Shown one piece after another: positions 52,517-60,245 of a stretch of 64,000 nucleotides of DNA. The position numbers and the translations under genes were made by a program. Origin of the DNA: Terriglobales bacterium (lineage in GTDB: Bacteria > Acidobacteriota > Terriglobia > Terriglobales > Acidobacteriaceae). Positions within the stretch are counted from its first letter, which is position 1. The number at the start of each line of letters is the position of its first letter. The DNA is taken from NCBI GenBank assembly GCA_035764005.1, contig DASTZZ010000107.1, positions 22,161-86,160 on the forward strand, given 5' to 3'. Below the pieces are notes generated by a model. It was not told the DNA's origin and made no database searches. It saw nothing but the letters and a program-made list of their open reading frames with translations.

Positions 52517-53770
52517 ATGGAACAAAACTCGAAGCTCGTCCGCCTCTTCGCCGTACTGAGGACCATTGCCGACATCGGCCCCGTGGCGACGTCGGAGCGG
52601 GAGTTTTCCGATTCGGTCCGGCAAATCCTGGAGCGAGTCGCAATCGCGTTCGACGCCGAGCAGGCGGCGATCCTGCTGCTCGACGGCAACTTCACCAAGC
52701 TTACCTGCGTTGCCGCTCACGGATTTCCATCGCTGAGTCCCAATTCGGTACTGCCGCTCCTTGGAGCGCAGCCGCAAAACTGGCAGCAGGCGCGCGGGCC
52801 GCGTGCTCCCATTCGCCCGCAGGACATACAAGAGTTCTTCGGTTCTCAGGACCTTCCTTTCCTCTCTTCAATTCAATGCGTGGCGCCATTGCGCGTGAAC
52901 ACAGGCCCGGTGGGCATGCTCGTGCTGGGCGCGCGTTTAGGACGCGAGTCGTACGGCGCACCCGACATCGAATGCCTCGACATGCTCGCGCCACATCTGG
53001 CGCTAGTGTTGCACAACCATTCTCTGGCTGAGTCTCTCCGGCATCAGATCGCGGACAATCTGCGCTTGCTCAGCTCGCTTCATCATTCCTACGACGATGC
53101 TCTCGAAGCGTTCGCAACTACGATTGATTGCAAGGATCAGTACCTGCGTGGACATTCGGTACACGTCGCCCGCTTCGCTGCCGGGATTGCCGGCACGCTA
53201 GGCATGAATGAAGAAGAAGTGGCGGGAATCCGCGCTGCGGGTCATCTGCACGACATCGGCAAAGTAACCGTCGACAAGCAATTCTTCTCGAAGGCCTCGA
53301 CACTGCGTCCTGAAGAATTTCGCGCAATCGCCGACCATACCGTGATGGGACATCAGATCGTCTCGTCCGTGCGTTTCCCGTGGCCACAAGTGCCCGAGGT
53401 GGTGCGCTGGCATCACGAGCGCGCCGACGGTTCCGGATACCCCGATCGCCTGCACAACGACGAGCTTCCGCTTTCGGTCCGCATCGTCGCGGTCGCGGAT
53501 ACGTTTGACGCCATGACCAGTGATCGTCCGTATCGGGCGTCGAGTTCGGTGGCGAGCGTCTGTCATGAGCTGGTTCGATTGTCGCCGACGAAGTTTGATT
53601 CTAGCGTAGTTCAGGCCCTGCTCGTGCATTTGCGGCGCGATGTGGAAGGCAAAAGCGAGACCCGCTTGTTGCCGCCGCAGCGTACAACGCAGATTACGAC
53701 TGCGGATCTCGATCGGTTGTCATGCGATTTGGTCGGCAGATTGACGGGGCATCGCGCGTATTCGGCGTAA
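52517..53770 (+). CDS. GAF domain plus HD-GYP phosphodiesterase
   Basis: 417 residues. The GAF domain (about 25-185) has AAILLLDGNFTKLTCVAAHG and VGMLVLGARLGRESYG. The HD-GYP domain (about 205-370) has GHSVHVARFAAGIA, HLHDIGKVTVDKQFF (HD) near residue 243, HQIVSSVRFPW, and HHERADGSGYPDRLHNDELP near 298, the HHExxDGxGYP motif. It should degrade cyclic di-GMP. I chose ATG 52517 (MEQNSK) over the upstream start at 52457; no strong ribosome site decides. The degenerate kinase gene follows and may share the signal. Confidence 0.9.
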   Translation: MEQNSKLVRLFAVLRTIADIGPVATSEREFSDSVRQILERVAIAFDAEQAAILLLDGNFTKLTCVAAHGFPSLSPNSVLPLLGAQPQNWQQARGPRAPIRPQDIQEFFGSQDLPFLSSIQCVAPLRVNTGPVGMLVLGARLGRESYGAPDIECLDMLAPHLALVLHNHSLAESLRHQIADNLRLLSSLHHSYDDALEAFATTIDCKDQYLRGHSVHVARFAAGIAGTLGMNEEEVAGIRAAGHLHDIGKVTVDKQFFSKASTLRPEEFRAIADHTVMGHQIVSSVRFPWPQVPEVVRWHHERADGSGYPDRLHNDELPLSVRIVAVADTFDAMTSDRPYRASSSVASVCHELVRLSPTKFDSSVVQALLVHLRRDVEGKSETRLLPPQRTTQITTADLDRLSCDLVGRLTGHRAYSA

Positions 53771-53869
53771 GGTCGGAGTCGCCGCCTAATTTGTCGAAGT
53801 TTTGCAGGATCAGATTTTTGGATTTGTTTGGCATGACGTTGCTCATGCCTTTTTCATAACTGGGAAACT

Positions 53870-55114
53870 TTGTACTCGATCGAAGAAATTTGTGACGCGA
53901 TGATTGCCACCGGCACGGCGGCCGCGTTCTGCCGTACTGAGCAGGAATTTCTTCTTTGCGCTTTGCAGGCCGCTGGAGATCTTCTCGAAGTGGGCTGCTG
54001 CGCTTTCTATGCCACTCCGGGCTCGCCTTTCGATCATGTTGGCACTGTGCGCGTAAATCAGCGCGCCGGGAATGAACTGCAGATTCCCGATGCTCTGCCG
54101 CCCGCCTTCGCCGATCATGTGCGGCGCCAATCAGGACGAATCATCGTCTCGCGTGATTGGGACGCGCTCAGCACCATCCTTCCCAATTTCGACTTTGCGA
54201 GTTCGGCGTCGCTGTGGGTAAGCGTCGAGAACGAAGATCGCATCTTCGGCACCCTTGCTTTTTTCGATCACTGCTCGCGTCGCTTCGAGCGCACGCAGCA
54301 GAAGATTGCCGACTTGGTCGCAAACGTCGTCAAGCTCGGGCTCGAATCGCAGGTCGGACGCGACGCCATGCGCAGCAATGAAGCGGCTGCATATCACGAG
54401 TTTTCGAAATTGGTTGGCGGCATCGCGCGAGATTTGATCAACCCGTTGGCCGCAATCTTCGGCTACATCGAGTTACTCAAAGCGGAAACAATCGAGGGGC
54501 GCTCCACTCATCTGGTCGCGCGCATGGAAGAGCAGATTGAAAAAGCCAGGCGCGTGATCGCGGCGCTCTCCACCGTATCGGGACAACCGAGGTTCGCGCG
54601 TGTCGAAGCTCCAATCGCCGCTCCCAAGACGGAACTTACGCGTCCACGGCCTCTGCTCGTAAAGCGGCCTGAGACAGCCGAAGCCGCTCCGGTGTGGCAG
54701 CCGAACCCGTCTGAATCCGGCAGCTCGCGCATTCTGCTGATTCAGCGCAGCGAAGCCGTGCTGGAGTTTGAACGTTCGGTGTTGAGTGCATTGGGAGCAG
54801 AGATCGTCCCGGCACTCACCGCGAACGATGCCATTGATTTGCTTCGTACGAAGAAGATGGACGCTGTGATTCTCGACGAAGAGCTCGAAGAAAATTTCTC
54901 CAGCAAGCGCATGGTTTCATGGATTCGCGAGCATCGCCCCGAACTCGCCGATCGTATGCTGCTGACGGTATCGCGAAAACCGAACGCCGAAACTCGCGAA
55001 ATTCTCGAAACCGCCATGTTGCCCCACGTCACCAAGCCGCTCGAAGTGCTCGAACTCTTTTCTCGAGCGCAGCAGGTTCTGCAGGCCAACCGAAACCCAC
55101 AGATGCTGCAGTAG
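53870..55114 (+). CDS. GAF / degenerate DHp / degenerate receiver protein
   Basis: 414 residues from TTG 53870 (an ATG at 53900 is an alternative). A GAF domain (about 15-165) is followed by a DHp-like helix at about 182-205, HEFSKLVGGIARDLINPLAAIFGYIELL, where the usual HD pair before L-NPL is RD, so the phosphoacceptor His is missing. No HATPase domain follows; a Pro-rich linker leads to a receiver domain (about 285-400) that keeps the Asp (AVILDEELE) and Lys (VTKPLE), but the acidic pocket is ILLIQRSE instead of the normal DD. It cannot act as a regular kinase. A structural scaffold or sensor for the HD-GYP neighbour is likely. Confidence 0.8.
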   Translation: MYSIEEICDAMIATGTAAAFCRTEQEFLLCALQAAGDLLEVGCCAFYATPGSPFDHVGTVRVNQRAGNELQIPDALPPAFADHVRRQSGRIIVSRDWDALSTILPNFDFASSASLWVSVENEDRIFGTLAFFDHCSRRFERTQQKIADLVANVVKLGLESQVGRDAMRSNEAAAYHEFSKLVGGIARDLINPLAAIFGYIELLKAETIEGRSTHLVARMEEQIEKARRVIAALSTVSGQPRFARVEAPIAAPKTELTRPRPLLVKRPETAEAAPVWQPNPSESGSSRILLIQRSEAVLEFERSVLSALGAEIVPALTANDAIDLLRTKKMDAVILDEELEENFSSKRMVSWIREHRPELADRMLLTVSRKPNAETREILETAMLPHVTKPLEVLELFSRAQQVLQANRNPQMLQ

Positions 55115-55300
55115 CCGCTGACGTTCGGTGCCGCATAAATATCATGAGTCTTAGTCCTTAGCTCTCTCATGAGAGTCTCATCCCTTCTAAACGCCTGGTC
55201 GGTCCGATTGTGCGGAGTGAGGCGAGTCATGATCGAGACACCCATTCCCTACCGCGAACGGTACCGAACTTGCGTCTTCTTAGTAAAATAAATTCGCGTT

Positions 55301-56230
55301 ATGCCCACCGCATCAGAATCCATCGCACAACTACTTCAGGAATACACGACTAAAGCGAAACTTTCGATCGCCGCAGTTGAATCAGGAACCGATTTCACGG
55401 GAGCGCCGACGGCAAAATTGCAGCTGAAGTCTGCGACCGGAGTGACGCAGACCATCGAAACCAGTGAGCGCCTCGGCGCGGAGATCGAGCAGAAGCCCGC
55501 TCTCGGCGAAGAACTCGCCTCTTACTTCAAAACGTTGGCGAAGCGCATGTCCTCGCCGCGTCCTGATGTTTTCCTGACCCTGCACGGCCTGCCACTGTCG
55601 ATGCAGCAGTTCACTTGGCCGTACCATCGCTCCACCTCAGGAGCAGATTCCTTCATCCTCCACGGAGTGGTTCAACTGGCTGAGCCGGGCAGTCCTCTTC
55701 ACGCGAAGATCGCCGCCAGCCTGACCGTGACTTTCGCCGAAGTCCTTCCCACTTTGGAACAACCCTATGCCGAAGCCGTGACCTTCAATGCCATACGGAA
55801 GACGTTGGATCTCGGTCAACTGGAGCTGCTCAAGAGCGGCAATCGCCAGCCTGTGCCGGTGAGCACGCGCTATTACAGCTTCCGCCAGCAGCGCTTCATC
55901 TTCAGCGAGACTAGCGAAACCAAGCGCAACGAATTTCTCTGCTGCAAGGTCTATTGGATCAGCGCGCGTTTGGGTGAGCGTCAGCCGGCATGGATAGCCG
56001 ATCCATTTGACGCCCAATACCTTGACTGCTCGATCGAAGATCTACGTGCTCGCGCGCGTGACCTGGCAAACCAGGGATGGCTCACGCTGGATGCCTCCGG
56101 CGAATATGCTGCCGCAACCGACAAATTAGCGGCCCAGTCAGGAGTGTTTGCGAAGCAGATGGAATCATCCCTTGCCCTGCTGAAGCCGAAGTTCAATGAG
56201 ACCATGCGCAGCGGGCACACAAACATGTGA
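55301..56230 (+). CDS. Unknown protein, about 300 residues
   Basis: 309 residues, no signal or membrane helix. The opening ESIAQLLQEYTTKAKLSIAAVESG is helical; the middle has DVFLTLHGLPLSMQQFTWPYHRSTSGADSFILHGVV and ASLTVTFAEVLPTL; the third part KTLDLGQLELLKSGNRQPVPVSTRYYSFRQQRFIFSE looks like a beta-rich region; the C-terminal part is helical with DCSIEDLRARARDLANQGW. I recognise no family. TAGTAAAAT (55281-55289) lies before the start and may be part of its promoter. It is followed by a CACGAAGG border repeat. Confidence 0.65.
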   Translation: MPTASESIAQLLQEYTTKAKLSIAAVESGTDFTGAPTAKLQLKSATGVTQTIETSERLGAEIEQKPALGEELASYFKTLAKRMSSPRPDVFLTLHGLPLSMQQFTWPYHRSTSGADSFILHGVVQLAEPGSPLHAKIAASLTVTFAEVLPTLEQPYAEAVTFNAIRKTLDLGQLELLKSGNRQPVPVSTRYYSFRQQRFIFSETSETKRNEFLCCKVYWISARLGERQPAWIADPFDAQYLDCSIEDLRARARDLANQGWLTLDASGEYAAATDKLAAQSGVFAKQMESSLALLKPKFNETMRSGHTNM

Positions 56231-56232
56231 CA

Positions 56233-56334
56233 GGGGTTAACACGAAGGTTACAAAGTTCGAAAAAGAAAGGTCACGAATAATTGCACATCGTGACCTTTC
56301 CTTTTTTAACCTTCGTGACCTTCGTGTTAACCCC
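56233..56334. repeat. CACGAAGG-type palindromic border repeat, long copy
   Basis: Left arm GGGGTTAACACGAAGGTTAC (56233-56252) and right arm CCTTCGTGACCTTCGTGTTA (56310-56329) ACCCC are near inverses, with GAAAGGTCACGA (56266-56277) and TCGTGACCTTTC (56289-56300) as inner arms. It lies between convergent genes and could form a long hairpin. Confidence 0.85.
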
Positions 56335-56339
56335 GGATT

Positions 56340-57374
56340 TTACGCGGCGTCTTCTTTGCGGCGATTCTGGAACTCCTCGCACACGCTGCAACGACCTACA
56401 ATCTTCGGCCGCTGGCGGCGCAGATTTTCTTCAAAGCGAGCCCAGCGCTGTCCCTGGCTGGCATCCGGATAGTTCGGCAGGCGGCCTTGCGTAGTCTGCG
56501 TTTCTTCTCCGCCGACGGTTGGATAGCTCGGCAGATCCGCATCATGTACGTTCCCCCGATGATGTGTTCGCCCTTCTACGTCTTCTGCATTAAAGATCGC
56601 ATCGCCTTCAATGGTTTCTTCCACGACTTCCGAACGTGGATGATCGATGCGGTCATCGCCGCGATGAACGATATCTCTGGGACGAGCGTTTGTAACCACC
56701 TCGGTGGCCAGTCCCGACGAGCTGCCTGAAAGATTTGCGTTTTGCGCGGCCTCGGGCTTTGCGGGCATGTCTTTAATATCGCCGCGATCCGCATCGATCG
56801 CGTCGGGAACGAAGGTTAGACGTTCGTCGTCCGCGTTTCGGCCTACGCCTATCGGAGTAGTGTCCATCAGTCCGCTCTGGCGATGATGAATCGGGCTCTT
56901 GTATCCCGAAACGGGCTGACCAGTGCGCGTCGTGGGAGCGGGGCCTTCTGCCGGAAGGGTGTCGGGAACGAGGATGTTGGTGCCTCCAGCCTGATGCATC
57001 ACCCCGCCGGTCTCCTCAAGTCCGGAGGCTTTGCGATAGTCGCCCTCGTATTCCTCCCAGTGCTTTTCATCGCGTAGATTGCTCTCGTCGTATGCAGGCA
57101 GAGTTTCGATCTGCTTCCTCGAGAGGTCCGTGAGGTACTCGTCTTCCTTGTTGCTGCGAGCGCGGATGCGTTCAGGCGCAACGAGAAAGTGCTTGCTCGT
57201 CAGCCAGCCGCCGGTGTCGACGACCACATATCGCAATTGGCCGGTTGAGTGATCAAAGATCACATCGTCGATTTTACCGAGCTTCTCGTTGTCGCGTCCG
57301 TACAAAGCGGCGCCGCGAATGTCATCGGCCTGATTGTCAAAACGGAAGTCGCGCAGAGTCCCCACGTGAGACAT
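56340..57374 (-). CDS. PRC-barrel protein with long disordered tail
   Basis: 344 residues from ATG 57374 with AGGAG upstream. Residues about 5-80 are a PRC-barrel: VGTLRDFRFDNQADDIRG, ALYGRDNEKLGKIDDVIFDHSTGQLRYVVVDTGGWL, and a conserved HFLVAPERI. The remaining 260 residues are charged and low-complexity (DRGDIKDMPAKPEAAQNANLS, EEFQNRRKEDAA). A CxxC (VGRCSVCEEF) lies at the end. PRC barrels are found in stress or photosynthetic proteins, but role here is unknown. The end is close to the border repeat at 56233-56334. Confidence 0.85.
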   Translation of the reverse strand: MSHVGTLRDFRFDNQADDIRGAALYGRDNEKLGKIDDVIFDHSTGQLRYVVVDTGGWLTSKHFLVAPERIRARSNKEDEYLTDLSRKQIETLPAYDESNLRDEKHWEEYEGDYRKASGLEETGGVMHQAGGTNILVPDTLPAEGPAPTTRTGQPVSGYKSPIHHRQSGLMDTTPIGVGRNADDERLTFVPDAIDADRGDIKDMPAKPEAAQNANLSGSSSGLATEVVTNARPRDIVHRGDDRIDHPRSEVVEETIEGDAIFNAEDVEGRTHHRGNVHDADLPSYPTVGGEETQTTQGRLPNYPDASQGQRWARFEENLRRQRPKIVGRCSVCEEFQNRRKEDAA

Positions 57375-57469
57375 GCCAGTGCTCCTGAAATGAAGATGAC
57401 CGGAGTAGCAGAAGAGAAACTCCGGCAATAGTTGTGATGCGACGTAGTCGGCAGGGGAGGCCGAACATT

Positions 57470-57602
57470 GGGTGATCGGGCCATCGGGTCATCGGGTGAT
57501 CTAAAAACCATTGCTTTTCCGGCCCGCTTTTCTGACGGTTCGCGGCTCACAACTCTTAACTGACAGTGGTTTCACTTCACCCGATCGCCCGATCACCCGA
57601 TT
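57470..57602. repeat. GATCGGGTGATCGGG palindromic border repeat
   Basis: Left arm GGGTGATCGGGCCATCGGGT (57470-57489) and right arm CACCCGATCGCCCGATCACC (57578-57597) are inverses built from a CGATCGGG-like unit. It lies between the PRC-barrel and DnaC-like genes. Confidence 0.8.
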
Positions 57603-57603
57603 C

Positions 57604-58362
57604 CTAGTGCGCTCTTCTGATGCTCTGGCGGAAATCGCTGCCTTGCATATCAACTTTGCGGCACATCTCGTGCAAACGGGACCGCATACGTTCGCCAATG
57701 CGGTCGCCGAGAGTTTCGTCGCGAGCGACGCGCCCTAAGGCGCTTCTCGCTTCAGTCGCGGCAGGCGGGAGGTCAGCAAAGTTCGAGGTGATTATGGTGG
57801 TTCGCTTATCGTTATAGCGGGTGTTAAGGATGTGGCTCACAGTGTCCCACACCCACTCTGTCGGCTTGACTGCGCCGAGTTCGTCGAGAACGAGCACCTC
57901 GGTCTCAAAGACCGGTTTGAGAATTTCCAGCTCCGTGGTTTGGACGCTTGCGTTATAGGAATTCTGTATCTCCTTCAGCAGCTCGCGATAGTCGTAAAAG
58001 AGACAGGAGGCATTCTTTTGAACCACCAACTCCCGCAGAATGCCAACAGCAAGATGCGTTTTGCCAACGCCGATTGGCCCCAGCAGCATCAGGCCAGTAT
58101 TCTCCAGCGGATACTCCTCGACAAATCGATTCGCCTGGAACAGGGCGCCCGGGAGAGTCCGATCTGCTCCGGGGAAATCCGAGTCGAAGTTCGAGAGCGT
58201 GCAATGCTCGTAGCGCGCCGGAATGCGCGCCTTTTTCAGCAGCCGCTCTGACCAGTTGCCGACCCGGCACTCGCAGCGCGTAACACTTTGCGGCTTTGTG
58301 GAAGTCGCAGGGATGGTCCTCCACCCAGATCCGCCGCACTGAGGACAAGTTTCTACCGACAC
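57604..58362 (-). CDS. DnaC/DnaI-like AAA+ ATPase
   Basis: 252 residues. A short N-terminal CxxC...CxC segment (ETCPQCGG, VTRCECRVG) precedes a AAA+ domain: Walker A GPIGVGKTHLAVGI near 95, sensor and Walker B VLVLDELGAV near 160, and TTIITSNFADLP (sensor 1). The IstB/DnaC fold and zinc-like N-terminus fit a helicase loader; IS21 accessory proteins (IstB) have the same fold, but no IS21 transposase or ends are nearby, so a replication role is more likely. Confidence 0.88.
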   Translation of the reverse strand: MSVETCPQCGGSGWRTIPATSTKPQSVTRCECRVGNWSERLLKKARIPARYEHCTLSNFDSDFPGADRTLPGALFQANRFVEEYPLENTGLMLLGPIGVGKTHLAVGILRELVVQKNASCLFYDYRELLKEIQNSYNASVQTTELEILKPVFETEVLVLDELGAVKPTEWVWDTVSHILNTRYNDKRTTIITSNFADLPPAATEARSALGRVARDETLGDRIGERMRSRLHEMCRKVDMQGSDFRQSIRRAH

Positions 58363-58483
58363 AGGGACTCGTTTTGAAGAAACTAACTGCTCCGCTCAGG
58401 AGAGCAGCCGGAACTTCATCATAGGGTAGAGCCGCGAAGTGAACAACCGGCTCCACGTTGGCTCTGCTACAGTTTCAAGCAGC

Positions 58484-60121
58484 ATGGAACAACTCCACGG
58501 ATTTGCCATCAACTCCGCGCCCGCAAACATCGACCTCAAGCGTGACCTTCCTCCCGGATTTCTCGATTTCTATCTTCCCCTGCATGCGCGCTTTGCTCCG
58601 CGGCAACGGGAGCTCGTAGCCAGGCGCAAGCGAGTACTCGCTGAGTCGCACGCGGGCAAGCTGCCGAATCATCTTCCTGAGTCGGAAGCGACAACCAGTA
58701 AATGGAGTATCACGGTTCCAGATTGGTGCCAGGACCAGCGCAATCAGATGACCGGCCCTGCGGATGACGCCGAGTTGGTGGTGAAGATGCTCAACTCAGG
58801 AGCCCCCGGCGTGATGCTCGATCTCGAAGACTCCATGGCGAACTTCTGGGATCATCTCGAGCTCGGAATCAAGAACATTCATTCGGCGCTCCGAGGCGAG
58901 CTGAGTTACTTCGATAAGAAGCGCAACAAGGAGGTGACGATTGCCCCGAGTAAGACGGTGATCTTCACACGCGCGCGCGGGCTTCATCTTTCGCAGCATC
59001 TACCCGGACTGATGTCGGGAGGTAAGCAGGATTCGGACCAGCGCCGAAAAGCCGAGTTTTCCGGCCCCGATGCGGCCGAGAACCAAAGCCACGACCTGAC
59101 CTCCGCCTCGCTCTACGATGTTTGCCGCATCGCCTTCGAAGTCGACGCAGCCAAGCTCCGGCATCCGCTTTCTTTTTATATTCCCAAATCGGAATCGGCG
59201 GAAGAGGCCCTCTGGTGGAACGAGCTCTTCAATGAGATCGAGAGCCGGCGCGGATGGCAGCATGGCTACATCAAATGCATGGCGCTCGTCGAGTCACATC
59301 CGCTCGCTTTCCAGATGGAAGAGTTTCTTTACAATCTGCGCGACCACATGCTCGGGCTGAATCTTGGGCGCTGGGATTACATGGCTTCGCTGATCCATTT
59401 CAATCTCAGCGATTCGGAGTGGATCCTTCCCGACCGCAACACGATTCCACATGACGTACCGTTCTTCCAGAATCTGCGCGATTTGCTGGTTTCGATCTGC
59501 CACGGCCGAGGTGCGCTTGCCATCGGTGGCATGACCGCGTTGTATCCTGATCGCACCAACCCTGAATTAAACGCCCGTGCACTTTCAGTTCTGGAAAAAG
59601 ATAAAAAGAACGAGGCCGACCGTGGCTTCGACGGAGCCTGGACGGGACATCCTGATCAAAACCAGATTGCGGTCGAACAATTCCCATTTCCGAACCAGAT
59701 CAAGACACACAAAGCTGTAGGCGAACGCTATCCCAACCTCCGGCCCAAACCAACCAATGTGGGCAAGCGAACGTTGGCCGGAACTCGTGCTGCTGTGCGG
59801 ACGGTGATTCGCTATCGCAATGGCGTTCTCAACGGTAGGGGAGCCAGCCTGCTGGACGGATACATGGAGGATCTCGCCACCGATCGCATCTATCGACTAA
59901 TGATCGCGCAACGCGTGCAGCATCGCGACCGCGTGCAGATCGCTGATGATGACGGAAAGTCGGTGAAGCACACGCCGGAGTTGATCACGCGCCTCTTCGA
60001 CGAGGAGTTAGCGAAGCTCGTCGATGCTCTTCCGTCCGGTGATCCCCAATCCGCTACGTTCCGCCGTGCACGCAAAATTGCCGAATCGATGATCGTGAAC
60101 GGCGAGATCGATCCGATTTAG
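58484..60121 (+). CDS. aceB: Malate synthase A
   Basis: 545 residues from ATG 58484. AceB condenses glyoxylate with acetyl-CoA to malate. QRNQMTGPADDAELVVKMLNSGAPGVMLDLEDSMANFWDH has the catalytic Asp/Glu region, TVIFTRARGLHLSQHL the Arg, DRNTIPHDVPFFQNL and IGGMTALYPDRTNPE follow. Length is typical of the A type. Isocitrate lyase is not nearby, so the glyoxylate shunt is incomplete in this window. Confidence 0.95.
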   Translation: MEQLHGFAINSAPANIDLKRDLPPGFLDFYLPLHARFAPRQRELVARRKRVLAESHAGKLPNHLPESEATTSKWSITVPDWCQDQRNQMTGPADDAELVVKMLNSGAPGVMLDLEDSMANFWDHLELGIKNIHSALRGELSYFDKKRNKEVTIAPSKTVIFTRARGLHLSQHLPGLMSGGKQDSDQRRKAEFSGPDAAENQSHDLTSASLYDVCRIAFEVDAAKLRHPLSFYIPKSESAEEALWWNELFNEIESRRGWQHGYIKCMALVESHPLAFQMEEFLYNLRDHMLGLNLGRWDYMASLIHFNLSDSEWILPDRNTIPHDVPFFQNLRDLLVSICHGRGALAIGGMTALYPDRTNPELNARALSVLEKDKKNEADRGFDGAWTGHPDQNQIAVEQFPFPNQIKTHKAVGERYPNLRPKPTNVGKRTLAGTRAAVRTVIRYRNGVLNGRGASLLDGYMEDLATDRIYRLMIAQRVQHRDRVQIADDDGKSVKHTPELITRLFDEELAKLVDALPSGDPQSATFRRARKIAESMIVNGEIDPI

Positions 60122-60130
60122 ATCGCGATT

Positions 60131-60242
60131 CCGTGGAGCCGGACGCCCTCGGGCGGGTGTTCCGGGCATGAAAGGTTCTCTAATCAGCAAACAGAGTGGT
60201 TCGCATCCGCGAAAACCCGGGCGAGGGCGCCCGGCTCCACGT
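60131..60242. repeat. GGAGCCGGACGCCC palindromic border repeat
   Basis: Left arm CCGTGGAGCCGGACGCCCTC (from 60131) and right arm GAGGGCGCCCGGCTCCACGT (60223-60242) are near inverses; the region lies between convergent aceB and aminopeptidase genes. Confidence 0.75.
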
Positions 60243-60245
60243 CAG

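Noticed and set aside
57604..58362. IS21 transposition helper (IstB)
   Set aside because: No partner transposase or terminal repeats; the N-terminal Cys motif fits a DnaC/DnaI-like loader.
58484..60121. Glyoxylate-shunt operon
   Set aside because: Only malate synthase is present; isocitrate lyase is not in the window.
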